Positions 1 to 8,661 of a stretch of 34,516 nt of DNA are shown here, piece after piece; within the stretch, counting starts at the first letter, position 1; the number at the start of each line of letters is the position of its first letter. Position numbers and translations under genes: made by a program. Below the pieces are notes generated by a model. That model was not told the origin of the DNA. It saw only the letters and a program-made list of their open reading frames with translations, and ran no database searches. The DNA comes from an uncultured bacterium (lineage in GTDB: Bacteria > Bacteroidota > Bacteroidia > Bacteroidales > CAIXTV01): the NCBI GenBank assembly GCA_903922465.1, contig CAIXTV010000053.1:1-34516 (forward strand), given 5' to 3'.

Positions 1-231
1 AGCCGAGGTTACGACAAGAGCAGCCGAGGTTACGGCAAGTATAGCCGAGGTTACGGCAAGTATAGCCGAGGTTACGACAAGAGCAGCCGAGGTTACGGCA
101 AGTATAGCCGAGATTACGGCAAGTATAGCCGAGGTTACGACAAGTATAGCCGAGGTTACGGCAAGTATAGCCGAGGTTACGGCAAGTATAGCCGCACTTA
201 CGACAAGAGCAGCCGCGCTTACGCAAAGCTT
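1..231. repeat. 21-bp tandem repeat array 1 (eleven units, cut by the window edge)
   Basis: Eleven contiguous 21-bp units start at position 1 and every 21 bases after it. Each begins AGCCGAGGTTAC, continues GRCAAG and ends AGC or TAT. The last two units (190-231) are degenerate. Each unit carries a GCCG...CGGC inverted repeat with a 6-base loop. In frame 1 it would read as heptapeptides SRGY(D/G)K(S/Y), open to a stop at 283-285. Frame 2 and some reverse frames are also open, and the variation falls at second codon positions, so I do not call it coding. The array continues upstream of the window. Confidence 0.95.
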
Positions 232-277
232 AATCTTTGTAATAACAACGTTTTCCTTACTGGGAGTATTGGGAGTC

Positions 278-338
278 TCCCATAAAGTGTGTAAACTAAT
301 ATAGGCATTCTGGGCCGTTTCCCATAAAGTGTGTAAAC
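278..338 (+). repeat. Two direct copies of a 19-bp sequence ending GTGTGTAAAC
   Basis: The identical 19-mer beginning TCCCATAAAG and ending TGTGTAAAC occurs at 278-296 and 320-338, exactly 42 bp apart in direct orientation. The reverse complement starts GTTTACACAC, which resembles the ends of IS256/mutator-type insertion sequences, but no transposase is present. A perfect palindrome TGGGAG-T-CTCCCA overlaps the first copy. The rest of 232-471 shows no gene. Confidence 0.6.
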
Positions 339-445
339 CAAAAAAAAAGTATTCTGAAAATATATTTATCCTATTGAAAAAGGTATTAAGAATTAGGTGT
401 TGATAAAAAGAAACAAAAGAACACTATAAGACCATTAATACCCAT

Positions 446-453
446 TATTTTTG
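446..453 (+). promoter_or_regulatory. Candidate -7 box for the exonuclease III gene
   Basis: TATTTTTG matches the Bacteroidota -7 consensus TAnnTTTG and ends 18 bases before the chosen ATG at 472. No TTG element is visible at the usual 19-21 base spacing upstream. Its position argues against a start at TTG 451. Confidence 0.4.
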
Positions 454-471
454 TCTGATAAAATCTCTAAG

Positions 472-1239
472 ATGAAAAAAATCATTACCTATAATGTTAA
501 CGGCGTGAGATCGGCTGTGAGCAAGGGCTTACTCGAATGGATGCAAGTTGTCGACCCCGACATTATATGTATTCAGGAAACCAAAGCCCATGTAGCTGAC
601 ATTCCGATTATGCTTTTTAACGAAATAGGATACCATGTTTATCCCCTTTCAGCACAAAAAAAAGGCTATAGCGGTGTGGCAATCATTTCGAAAACTGAAC
701 CCGATAATGTAGTTTGCGGAATAGACATTCATAAATACGACCACGAAGGTCGTTTCATAAGAGCAGACTATGGTGATGTTTCGGTGGTGAGCGTTTACCA
801 CCCCTCGGGAAGCAGTGGCGACGAACGTCAAGCATTTAAAATGGAATGGCTCGAAGATTTCACACTCTACATCAACGAATTGAAGAAAACCCGACCCAAA
901 TTAATCCTTTCGGGCGATTATAACATCTGTCACAAACCCATCGACATACACGACCCCATTCGCAATGCCAACTCTTCAGGTTTTTTACCCGAAGAAAGAG
1001 AATGGATGACGCGCTTCCTCGAAACAGGCTTTACCGATTCGTTCCGTTACTTTAATCAGGAAACGCAGCAATATACATGGTGGAGTTTCCGTTCTAACGC
1101 CCGTGCCAAAAACCTAGGTTGGCGCATCGATTATCATATGGTGAGTCAAAATCTCGAATCACAATTAAAACGCTCTGTCATCTTACCCGCTGTTGTGCAC
1201 TCCGACCATTGTCCTGTATTATTAGAAATAGATTTTTAA
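472..1239 (+). CDS. xth: Exodeoxyribonuclease III (AP endonuclease, EEP family)
   Basis: A 255-residue protein of the ExoA/Xth family, which cleaves DNA 5' of abasic sites and degrades 3' ends during base-excision repair. Visible motifs in order: YNVNGVRSA at the N-terminus, IQETKA with the metal-binding Glu, YHPSG, GDYNICH with the catalytic Asp-Asn pair, WRIDYH, and the C-terminal SDHCPV with the catalytic Asp-His. The length matches the Gram-positive-type ExoA (about 250). I chose ATG 472 because the family begins at MKKIITYN; an upstream TTG at 451 overlaps the likely -7 box. The OmpA-like gene starts 17 bp after the stop, so the two may be co-transcribed. Confidence 0.95.
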   Translation: MKKIITYNVNGVRSAVSKGLLEWMQVVDPDIICIQETKAHVADIPIMLFNEIGYHVYPLSAQKKGYSGVAIISKTEPDNVVCGIDIHKYDHEGRFIRADYGDVSVVSVYHPSGSSGDERQAFKMEWLEDFTLYINELKKTRPKLILSGDYNICHKPIDIHDPIRNANSSGFLPEEREWMTRFLETGFTDSFRYFNQETQQYTWWSFRSNARAKNLGWRIDYHMVSQNLESQLKRSVILPAVVHSDHCPVLLEIDF

Positions 1240-1256
1240 AAATAAAACCAAATATC

Positions 1257-2258
1257 ATGAAAAAAACATTCGGATTACTTATCATCAGTGCATTCTTAAT
1301 GAGCGCCTGTGTTACTTCAAAAAAATATAATGAAGCAGTGAGTCAGCAAAAGAAATGTGCTGAAGATCTTGCCCTAGCCAACACTAAAAATCAGGAACTT
1401 TCTACTTCCGTTAATGATATGGATAACGAGCTGAAGAAACTCCGAGCCGATCATAAAAAGTTGGTTGACGACACCACTCTTTTAAGCGTCAATGTGAATG
1501 AAACTTATGAAAAATACAATAAGTTAAAAGAAGATTATGAGATTATGCAGAATAATTTAAACACACAGTTAAGTGGTAATAAATCTGATTTATCTAAAAC
1601 CTTAACCGATCTTCAAAAAACTCAGATAAACCTATTGGAACAAGAAAATAAATTGAATGCACAGGAATCTAAACTCATTGCACAGAAAAAAGAATTGGAA
1701 AATCTAACTAAAACGCTTGAACTAAAAGAAGCCAAATTGCTTGAACTTCAATCGGTGCTCAATAAAAAAGATTCAGCCGTTAATGCACTCAAAAATAAGA
1801 TTTCAGAAGCACTGCTAGGATACGAAAATAATGGCTTAACCATTGTAAAGAAAAACGGAAAAGTATATGTTTCTTTAGATGAAAAACTTCTTTTTGCATC
1901 GGCAAGCTACACCATTTCAACCCTTGGCGAAGAAGCTTTAAAGAAATTATCAAAAGTTCTCGAAACCAATGCCGATATAAATGTAATGATTGAAGGGCAT
2001 ACCGATGATATTCCTTATAAGGGAGTTGGCCAACTTAAAGATAATTGGGATCTAAGTGTGATGCGTGCAACTTCAGTTGTAAAAATACTATTGCAAGGCT
2101 CATCTATCGATCCAAAACGCATCATTGCTGCCGGACGTAGCAACTACGCCCCTGTCGATGCCTCTAAAACAAAAGAAGCCCGCACAAAAAATCGTCGCAC
2201 CGAAATCATCCTCACTCCAAAACTTGACGAATTGTTTAAAATGCTCGAAAGCAATTGA
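1257..2258 (+). CDS. OmpA-family lipoprotein with coiled coil
   Basis: A 333-residue protein. The N-terminus is a lipoprotein signal with the lipobox LMSAC (Cys18), so it is probably lipid-anchored at the outer membrane. Residues about 25-200 are Lys/Glu/Leu/Asn-rich heptad-like sequence, a long coiled coil. The C-terminal third is an OmpA/Pal/MotB peptidoglycan-binding domain, shown by EGHTDD and NRRTEI. Family knowledge suggests tethering of the outer membrane to peptidoglycan. The start is ATG 1257, which gives an immediate signal peptide; an upstream ATG would overlap the xth gene and bury the signal. Confidence 0.9.
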   Translation: MKKTFGLLIISAFLMSACVTSKKYNEAVSQQKKCAEDLALANTKNQELSTSVNDMDNELKKLRADHKKLVDDTTLLSVNVNETYEKYNKLKEDYEIMQNNLNTQLSGNKSDLSKTLTDLQKTQINLLEQENKLNAQESKLIAQKKELENLTKTLELKEAKLLELQSVLNKKDSAVNALKNKISEALLGYENNGLTIVKKNGKVYVSLDEKLLFASASYTISTLGEEALKKLSKVLETNADINVMIEGHTDDIPYKGVGQLKDNWDLSVMRATSVVKILLQGSSIDPKRIIAAGRSNYAPVDASKTKEARTKNRRTEIILTPKLDELFKMLESN

Positions 2259-2381
2259 TGTGTTTTGTTATTGAGCAATAGATCGTAAAAAGATTTAAGT
2301 GTAATGAAGGATTCAAGATTTTATTAGAAACAAACTTTAATCTTGTTCTCTACTTGGAATTGTAAACTTGGTTTTCGAATA

Positions 2382-2951
2382 TTATTCTGAAAGCCAATTC
2401 CTAATAATATCTTCACCCAGAGGAGTCATTATAGATTCTGGGTGAAACTGCAAGCCTTTCACATTGTATTTAAGGTGAGATATGCCCATAACAATTCCTT
2501 CTTCCGAAATGCAAGTAACACTAAGGCATTTTGGCAAGGATTTCTCCTCAACATACCACGAATGATATAGACCCGCATTAAATATCGCAGGTAAACCCGA
2601 AAACAAATTGTCGTGGGGCGAAATTAGCTTTACTTTAGTGGTGTAGCCATGAAACGGCTTATCAAATACCTGCAGTTTCGCACCAAAAACCTCAGCAATT
2701 GCCTGATGCCCTAAACAAATCCCCAATATACTTTTCGATAAATAAAACCGAGAGATCACCTCCTTTAAATCCCCAGCTTCAGATGGTAAACCTGGTCCAG
2801 GGGAAATTAAAATTTTATCAGCTAGCGAAATTTCATTAAGGTCGAGATGCTGATTATCGCGTATTAAATAGTCCTTAACACCAAATTGCTCAATAAGTTG
2901 AACAAGGTTAAAGGTGAATGAATCATGATTATCAACAACAAATAATTTCAT
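2382..2951 (-). CDS. pabA: Aminodeoxychorismate/anthranilate synthase glutamine amidotransferase
   Basis: A 189-residue class I glutamine amidotransferase of the PabA/TrpG family. It releases ammonia from glutamine for the partner PabB. Visible: VDNHDSFTFNLVQ at the N-terminus, the oxyanion loop ISPGPGLP, the nucleophile elbow LGICLGHQAI with the catalytic Cys, HSWYVE, and the catalytic His/Glu in QFHPESI. The length is that of the free subunit. It lies divergent to pabB and pabC with only 60 bp between starts. That context favours the folate (PabA) role over tryptophan, although a dual-use subunit is possible. Confidence 0.92.
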   Translation of the reverse strand: MKLFVVDNHDSFTFNLVQLIEQFGVKDYLIRDNQHLDLNEISLADKILISPGPGLPSEAGDLKEVISRFYLSKSILGICLGHQAIAEVFGAKLQVFDKPFHGYTTKVKLISPHDNLFSGLPAIFNAGLYHSWYVEEKSLPKCLSVTCISEEGIVMGISHLKYNVKGLQFHPESIMTPLGEDIIRNWLSE

Positions 2952-2990
2952 TTATTTTTCGGTTTACACTAATAATATAAAAATCTACCG

Positions 2991-2998
2991 TAATTTTG
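2991..2998 (+). promoter_or_regulatory. Candidate -7 box for pabBC
   Basis: TAATTTTG fits TAnnTTTG and ends 13 bases before the pabB ATG at 3012. It sits in the 60-bp divergent spacer shared with pabA, so any regulator binding here could affect both directions. Confidence 0.5.
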
Positions 2999-3011
2999 AC
3001 TTGAAAATACA

Positions 3012-3983
3012 ATGCGTAAAGATACTATCATAAATCAAATGAATGCATACGGCAAACAACGTATTCCATTTCTTTTTGTCATTGATTTTGCCATGAAAAG
3101 CCCGAAGTTGTTCACTCTTAATGAAATCTCAACCCAGGAAATTCTTTTTGATTTTAATGGATTTTCAAATATTAAGAACAGATTAACTCCCAAAAAAGAA
3201 CTCAAATTTGATAAATTTCCTATCCCCTATCATGAATATGTTGAAGTATATCAGAAAATCAGGCAACAATTACTCTATGGCAATTCCTACTTATTAAATC
3301 TGACGTTTGAAACACCCATTCAAACCAATTTCACTCAAGAAGAACTCTTCCACATAAGCCATGCTAAGTATAAATTACTTTGGAAAGATCAATTTGTAGT
3401 GTTTTCCCCTGAAATATTTGTGAAGATTAACAATGGCATCATTTCATCAAACCCAATGAAAGGCACCATTGATGCAGCAATTAAAGATGCTGAAAGCATA
3501 TTGAAATCCGATGCAAAAGAATTTGCCGAACATTGCACAATTGTAGATTTAATCCGAAACGATATTAGTATGGTGTCAAAAAACGTAGAAGTTAAACGCT
3601 TCGGCTATACTGATTATATTAAAACACACGATAAAACCCTCATTCAGTTGAGTTCAGAAATAGCAGGAACTTTAGCTTCCGATTACAATGAACATCTTGG
3701 GGATATAATTTTTTCTATCCTCCCTGCTGGATCAGTTAGTGGTGCACCAAAACAGAAAACGCTTGAAATAATTAATGAGAATGAAACTCATAAAAGAGAT
3801 TACTATACAGGAGTTATGGGATATTATGATGGAGAAAACCTCGATAGCGCTGTAATGATTCGATATATTGATTTCACCAAAGATATTTGGACCTATAAAA
3901 GTGGAGGAGGTATCACGGTAAATAGTAATTGCCTCATGGAATATAACGAAATGATAGACAAAATATATGTTCCCCTTATTTGA
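3012..3983 (+). CDS. pabB: Aminodeoxychorismate synthase component I (compact)
   Basis: A 323-residue chorismate-utilising enzyme that aminates chorismate to 4-amino-4-deoxychorismate with ammonia from PabA. Signatures: LIRNDI, AGSVSGAPKQKTLEII, and RDYYTGVMGYYDG, all from the chorismate-binding fold. It is much shorter than E. coli PabB (about 450) because the N-terminal domain is reduced, as in other compact Bacteroidota PabB proteins. Its last 17 bases overlap pabC in another frame, which implies translational coupling. Confidence 0.92.
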   Translation: MRKDTIINQMNAYGKQRIPFLFVIDFAMKSPKLFTLNEISTQEILFDFNGFSNIKNRLTPKKELKFDKFPIPYHEYVEVYQKIRQQLLYGNSYLLNLTFETPIQTNFTQEELFHISHAKYKLLWKDQFVVFSPEIFVKINNGIISSNPMKGTIDAAIKDAESILKSDAKEFAEHCTIVDLIRNDISMVSKNVEVKRFGYTDYIKTHDKTLIQLSSEIAGTLASDYNEHLGDIIFSILPAGSVSGAPKQKTLEIINENETHKRDYYTGVMGYYDGENLDSAVMIRYIDFTKDIWTYKSGGGITVNSNCLMEYNEMIDKIYVPLI

Positions 3984-4563
3984 AACCATAAAATTTGCCG
4001 AAGGTATCCCGCAGCACTTAGAATACCATCAAAGAAGGTTAGAGTATTCTTCACGCATCTATTTTAATAAAGATGTTTCCTTTGATAAATTAAGTAATAT
4101 CATTAAACCACAAAATGAACTTAATGGAATCTATAAATGCAAGTTCGAATATAATAGTGAATCATTCAAAATATCTTATGCTGCATATAAACCAAAGACT
4201 ATCCAAAACTTAAAGTTGGTTCATGAAGATAGTATAAACTATTCATTTAAATATAGCAATCGTTTTCATCTTAACACCCTTCTCGAAAAAATAGCAGAAG
4301 ATGAAATCATCATAATTAAGAATGGATTTATAACCGACACATCCATTTCAAATCTGTGTTTCTTTGATGGTGTTAAATGGGTCACCCCTTCAACACCATT
4401 ATTAAAAGGCACTGCAAGAGAAAGGCTCATTGAGCAGAAAGTTATAATTGAAATGGAGATTAGAGAGGACGATATCTTCCGTTTTCAGAAAGTAATGCTA
4501 ATAAATGCTATGTTGGGTTTTGATGAAAAGAAGAGTTTAGCAATAAGCACGATTATAGTTTAA
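3967..4563 (+). CDS. pabC: Aminodeoxychorismate lyase-like protein (aminotransferase class IV)
   Basis: A 198-residue class IV PLP-enzyme relative, shorter than E. coli PabC (about 270). It begins PLFETIKF, carries FKYSNR with the probable PLP lysine, and has the class IV signature region TDTSISNLCFFDG followed by TPSTPLLKGTARE. It would eliminate pyruvate from aminodeoxychorismate to give 4-aminobenzoate. The overlap with pabB supports this role over a branched-chain aminotransferase. The 197 bp after it hold no gene that I can see. Confidence 0.88.
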   Translation: MFPLFETIKFAEGIPQHLEYHQRRLEYSSRIYFNKDVSFDKLSNIIKPQNELNGIYKCKFEYNSESFKISYAAYKPKTIQNLKLVHEDSINYSFKYSNRFHLNTLLEKIAEDEIIIIKNGFITDTSISNLCFFDGVKWVTPSTPLLKGTARERLIEQKVIIEMEIREDDIFRFQKVMLINAMLGFDEKKSLAISTIIV

Positions 4564-4760
4564 GCGTTAACTAACAAGAAGTAGTGCCCTTTCCTGTTTT
4601 TCTTAACTGGACAATTTCATAGTTTTATGCTAGGCAGGTTTCATTATTATCTAATCTAAACCATGTATGAAGTATAGAATTCATGGTAATCCCGTAACAA
4701 TATGAAGTTTGTTGAAGTTCTCACTTCATCCCCTGATGAATTTTAGAAGTACAAAGGACT

Positions 4761-5798
4761 TTAAAAGAGTGCTATCAAATAATAAATCCCCATAGCTATA
4801 AGCATACTAACCGGAATTGTTAATACCCAAGCCCAAAGTAGTCTTTTCCCAACGCCCCATCTAACAGACGAAAGACGTCGTGCCATTCCGGTACCCATAA
4901 TAGCACCTGTGATCGTATGAGTAGTGCTTACAGGAATACCGAAAGCTTCAGTTCCGAAAAGCAAAAGAGCACCCGAAGTTTCTGCTGCAACCCCTTGAAA
5001 AGGAGTTAACTTTGTAATCTTCGACCCCATTGTTCTTACAATTTTCCATCCGCCTATCATTGTTCCCAATGCAATACAAGAATAACAACCCAGCACTATC
5101 CAATGAGGAATATTATGAATTTTCCCTGCAGCTGTGTATTGAATACTTGCCCATTCGGGAATAGAAGCAGGATCAACTCCTTTGAAATATACAATTAATG
5201 CAGCTGTAATAATACCCATTACTTTTTGAGCATCATTTCCCCCATGTCCTAAACTAAACAGGGCAGAAGACACAAGCTGCAAAGGCCTAAATATTTTATT
5301 AAGTGTTGTGGGATTGCTCCGCTTAGTAAGATGCAAAAGCAAAACGGATAGAAAATATGAAACTATCATCCCCAAAATAGGAGCTAGAAAAATAAATGAA
5401 GCAATTTTAATAATGATATTGCTATGAACTATTCCCCATCCGCCAAAAGCTATGGCTGCGCCTGCAAAACCACCTACTAAAGTGTGTGAAGAACTTGAAG
5501 GAATGCCCAAATACCAGGTTAATAGGTTCCAAATGATGGCAGCTAGCAGCCCAGCAAGAATTACCTGTAAATTAATCATACTTGTATCAACGGTTTTAGC
5601 AATAGTATCTACAATATGCAATTGGAAAACTGCATAGGCTAAAAAGTTGAAAAAGGCCGCCCAAACTACAGCTTGAAAAGGAGTAAGAACCTTTGTTGCA
5701 ACAACGGTTGCAATGGAATTTGCCGCATCGTGAAAGCCATTAACAAAGTCAAATGCAAATGCCAGAACGATTATAACAATTAGTAATGTGAAGTTCAT
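4761..5798 (-). CDS. pit: PiT-family inorganic phosphate transporter
   Basis: A 345-residue polytopic membrane protein of the PiT family, a cation-coupled low-affinity phosphate importer. The two inverted family repeats are visible: FVNGFHDAANSIATVVAT with SSSHTLVGG in the N-terminal half, and GHGGNDAQKVMGI with GIPVSTTHTITGAI in the C-terminal half. It is downstream of the DUF47 gene with 17 bp between them, the usual pair order in bacteria. Substrate is assigned by family; sulfate or metal-phosphate transport cannot be excluded. Confidence 0.93.
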   Translation of the reverse strand: MNFTLLIVIIVLAFAFDFVNGFHDAANSIATVVATKVLTPFQAVVWAAFFNFLAYAVFQLHIVDTIAKTVDTSMINLQVILAGLLAAIIWNLLTWYLGIPSSSSHTLVGGFAGAAIAFGGWGIVHSNIIIKIASFIFLAPILGMIVSYFLSVLLLHLTKRSNPTTLNKIFRPLQLVSSALFSLGHGGNDAQKVMGIITAALIVYFKGVDPASIPEWASIQYTAAGKIHNIPHWIVLGCYSCIALGTMIGGWKIVRTMGSKITKLTPFQGVAAETSGALLLFGTEAFGIPVSTTHTITGAIMGTGMARRLSSVRWGVGKRLLWAWVLTIPVSMLIAMGIYYLIALF

Positions 5799-5815
5799 AT
5801 ATTATGTTCTCAATA

Positions 5816-6463
5816 TTATCCTACTTTCACAATGATAGATTTTAATACATCAGAAACATCTTCTGCTTTATCAGTTGCGTTTTCTAATACATTAAAAATA
5901 TCTCTCTTTTTAATAAGCAATATTGGATCTGTTTCAGTATCGAATAATCCCGAAATAGATTGATGATATAGATCATCCGCATCATTTTCATAGGAATTGA
6001 TTAGTATACAAGCCTTCTTAATGTTTTCAGGATGTTTTAAGTTATCAAGCTCAATGATGGCAATTTTAATTTGCTCGGCACATTGAATAATAAGATCTGC
6101 AAACGAAACAAATTCTTTTTCGTAGGAATTCAATTTATACAATACAATTCTTCGGGCTGCACCATCAATTAAATCAAGTACATCATCTAAGGATGAGGTT
6201 AAACTTTGAATATCTTCGCGATCAAAAGGTGTAATAAAATTACGGTTTAATTCATTAAAGATGTTGTGTGTAATTTCATCTCCTTTATGTTCGAGATCCT
6301 TAATTCTTCTAACCTTTTCGTTTCTTTTGTCAATATCTGTTTCGGTAAAAGCTTCCTTTAAAAGTTTTGAAGCATCTAATACGTTTTCAGCACCTTGAAC
6401 GAACAAGGGGATAAACTTTTTGTCTTTTGGTACAAGTATCTGAAATATTCTATTCAATCCCAT
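5816..6463 (-). CDS. DUF47 / PhoU-like phosphate transport accessory protein
   Basis: A 215-residue helical protein of the DUF47 family (TIGR00153-like), related to PhoU. It begins MGLNRIFQILVPKDKKF, contains KDLEHKGDEITHNIF and the aspartate-rich SLDDVLDLIDGAA, and ends in another acidic helix pair. These are the expected metal-binding E/DxxxD helices. Members are thought to restrain or modulate PiT transporters, and the immediate downstream pit gene fits. A TAnnTTTG box lies 33-40 bp upstream. Confidence 0.9.
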   Translation of the reverse strand: MGLNRIFQILVPKDKKFIPLFVQGAENVLDASKLLKEAFTETDIDKRNEKVRRIKDLEHKGDEITHNIFNELNRNFITPFDREDIQSLTSSLDDVLDLIDGAARRIVLYKLNSYEKEFVSFADLIIQCAEQIKIAIIELDNLKHPENIKKACILINSYENDADDLYHQSISGLFDTETDPILLIKKRDIFNVLENATDKAEDVSDVLKSIIVKVG

Positions 6464-6495
6464 AATATTATTATTTTAAATTACTAAATAGGCTG

Positions 6496-6503
6496 CAAAA
6501 GTA
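6496..6503 (-). promoter_or_regulatory. Candidate -7 box for DUF47-pit
   Basis: On the minus strand the sequence reads TACTTTTG, matching TAnnTTTG, 33 bases upstream of the DUF47 start. No well-spaced TTG element was found. Confidence 0.45.
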
Positions 6504-6718
6504 TTTTTAACAAACGAATATGAGGATTCTTCTATATTAAGTTTGTGTTAAGTTAAGGGCAAAAATAATTGTTTTTGAATTCACAGCAAGTATTTCCCCA
6601 TAAATAATTATCAACAATCTATTAGCCTAACTATTTAAGGCTTTCTTTTTCAAACAAATAATGATTTTGTTTCAGAAACTAATTGGGCATAACAAAAAAT
6701 AAGCCAAGCCCAATTTCT

Positions 6719-7861
6719 TTATCCAAGGAACATTAAATCAGTAATTTCTTCCATGTCTTTTGCTGATAAACGATGATTTGAACCATTTGCTTCTTTTATC
6801 ATCATCTTAATTATATTGTCTTTTTGAGCTATATCTATGCCCACTTCTGATAAATTTATCGGGCTGCCAAGCGATTTGAAAAAGCTCTTAATCTTATATA
6901 TCGTATCATCAGGATTGTCTGTTTGGAATAATTTACAACCTAATTCCTCTATTCTATCGGGAATGCGTGTTTTTTGTAAACTAAGCCATGCAGGATAAGC
7001 AATTGAAAGGGAAGCACCATGAGGAACATCATATAATAATGATAGTACATGACCTATACCATGCACTCCCCAATCCCCAGATGATCGCCCATACATGGTT
7101 AGCCCGTTTAAGGCCATAGTAGCTGCATACATTATTCTTTCGCGCAATTCATAGCTATGTAAATCTTCTAAAAGCAAAGGGCCTGCTTCCATTGCCTCCT
7201 GAATAATTGAAATAACAAACTTATCAGATAAAGAAGCATTTCCGAAGCCAAACCATGCCTCCAGGCTATGTGCAATTAAATCAACAACACCATAGGCAGT
7301 GTAGTTTTGGGGTACGCTAAAAGTATTTTCAGGATCCAGATAAGAATGTTTAGGATACATCATGGGATGCCCCCATCCTACTTTTTGCCCTGCTGTTACA
7401 TTTTGTATTACTGCAAATGGATTCATTTCTGTGCCTGTGGCGGCAAGGGTTAAGACAGCGAAGACAGGGATTGCTCCTTTTACTATTGTTTTTCGGGTGG
7501 GATAATCCCAGGCATCACAATCACCGCAAATGGCTACTGATATATATTTTGCCGAATCGATAACACTGCCTCCACCTACAGCAACAATGACATCGACTTT
7601 TTCTTGTCGGCCAAGCTGGGCGGCGGCGTTTACATCCTCAATTATTGGATTCGATTTTATTCCTCCATATTCAACAACTTCAACGCCTGCTGAATGGAGC
7701 AAGCGAATTATTTTATCATACAAACCATGGTGTTTGATGGAGGATTTCCCATAAAGCAGAAAGGCTTTTTTACCTGAATTTTTTACATCAGCTGATAATT
7801 CGTCTACTGCATTTCTCCCAAAATGCAAAGTGGTGGGATTGTATATTCTTGTCTTTTCCAT
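6719..7861 (-). CDS. Iron-type alcohol dehydrogenase (butanol dehydrogenase-like)
   Basis: A 380-residue group III (iron-containing) alcohol dehydrogenase of the BDH/YqhD type, NAD(P)H-dependent aldehyde reduction. It begins TRIYNPTTLHFGR, has the nucleotide-binding GGGSVIDSAK, and TLAATGTEMNPFAV. Metal ligands are expected in VVDLIAHSLEAW (Asp, His) and DWGVHGIGHVLSLLYDVPHG (two His). The length is typical. It is 6 bp downstream of a nitroreductase gene, so the two probably form one reductase operon. Substrate is unknown. Confidence 0.92.
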   Translation of the reverse strand: MEKTRIYNPTTLHFGRNAVDELSADVKNSGKKAFLLYGKSSIKHHGLYDKIIRLLHSAGVEVVEYGGIKSNPIIEDVNAAAQLGRQEKVDVIVAVGGGSVIDSAKYISVAICGDCDAWDYPTRKTIVKGAIPVFAVLTLAATGTEMNPFAVIQNVTAGQKVGWGHPMMYPKHSYLDPENTFSVPQNYTAYGVVDLIAHSLEAWFGFGNASLSDKFVISIIQEAMEAGPLLLEDLHSYELRERIMYAATMALNGLTMYGRSSGDWGVHGIGHVLSLLYDVPHGASLSIAYPAWLSLQKTRIPDRIEELGCKLFQTDNPDDTIYKIKSFFKSLGSPINLSEVGIDIAQKDNIIKMMIKEANGSNHRLSAKDMEEITDLMFLG

Positions 7862-7867
7862 AGGTAT

Positions 7868-8464
7868 TTAAAATATTTCTGAGGCCTTGTTAAATTTATC
7901 TGTGAAAACAAATTCGCTGAAAGGCTTTCTTTTTCGTTCAGATTCTTCGATATTTTTCAGGTTTTCGGGAAGGATGTCGGGGGTGTTTTTATAGCCTACC
8001 GCCAATATGACTAAAGGTTCGACGGATGAGGGTAATTGAAAGGCGTTTATGGCTTTGTCTTTATGAAAACCTGCCATGGGATGGGTATATAATCCTAGTT
8101 CGGTGGCTTGTAGACTTATGAAAGCCAGGCTTTGACCTGTGTCGAAGGCAGCATAGGCATTGTGTTTGCCGGTTTGAGGGGAAAGTGTTTCGGCACATAC
8201 TAGCAGTAGTAGGGGTGAGCGTTGGGCCCAATCGCGATTGCCTTCGACTAAACAATCGAGGATATTGTTCCAACTTGAACTTCCTTTGATGCCAACAATA
8301 TAGCGCCAGGGTTGATCATTAAAAGCAGAGGATGACCAACGTGATGCTTCGAAAAGGCTGCGTATTTTCTCGACAGGAATTTCATCTTCACGAAATGAGC
8401 GTGGACTCCATCTTTCTGATATTACATTTAATACTTTGTATTCGGTGGTGGCTTTTTTATTCAT
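7868..8464 (-). CDS. Nitroreductase-family FMN oxidoreductase
   Basis: A 198-residue nitroreductase-fold protein. RWSPRSF near residue 20 and ASRWSSSAFNDQPWRY around residues 41-56 are the usual FMN phosphate and isoalloxazine contacts; LGLYTHPMAGFHKDKA and VILAVGYK mark the C-terminal half. It would reduce nitro groups, quinones or enals with NAD(P)H via bound FMN. It leads the operon with the alcohol dehydrogenase. I cannot assign the substrate. Confidence 0.9.
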   Translation of the reverse strand: MNKKATTEYKVLNVISERWSPRSFREDEIPVEKIRSLFEASRWSSSAFNDQPWRYIVGIKGSSSWNNILDCLVEGNRDWAQRSPLLLLVCAETLSPQTGKHNAYAAFDTGQSLAFISLQATELGLYTHPMAGFHKDKAINAFQLPSSVEPLVILAVGYKNTPDILPENLKNIEESERKRKPFSEFVFTDKFNKASEIF

Positions 8465-8532
8465 TTGATAGGTGTTTTATGTGGGTAGTGTTTTTGTTTG
8501 TTGGGCAAATGCTGATTTTGTTTTCGCCACTG

Positions 8533-8540
8533 CAAAGGTA
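8533..8540 (-). promoter_or_regulatory. Candidate -7 box for nitroreductase-ADH
   Basis: The minus strand reads TACCTTTG, matching TAnnTTTG, about 69 bases upstream of the nitroreductase start. Confidence 0.5.
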
Positions 8541-8612
8541 ATAAAGCCATTTGTTTTATGGAAATTGCAGTGAAATTCTTTTTATGCCCTTTGATTTTTC
8601 TTTGCTTGAGGA

Positions 8613-8640
8613 GGCGAATTCATCAAGGTTTTCATTCGCC
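8613..8640 (-). terminator. Possible hairpin downstream of the MFS gene
   Basis: GGCGAAT (8613-8619) pairs perfectly with ATTCGCC (8634-8640) around a 14-base loop, 21 bases beyond the MFS stop. No T-run follows on the minus strand, so this may not be an intrinsic terminator. Confidence 0.3.
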
Positions 8641-8661
8641 CCAAACATCCTAATTCACTCT

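Noticed and set aside
1-285. C-terminal end of a coding sequence with SRGY-type repeats
   Set aside because: Not annotated as CDS: variable positions are not at third codon positions, other frames are open too, and the start is outside the window. Kept as a possibility in the findings.
1119-1256. N-terminal extension of the OmpA-like protein
   Set aside because: It overlaps xth, has no signal peptide, and the internal ATG at 1257 gives a proper lipoprotein signal.
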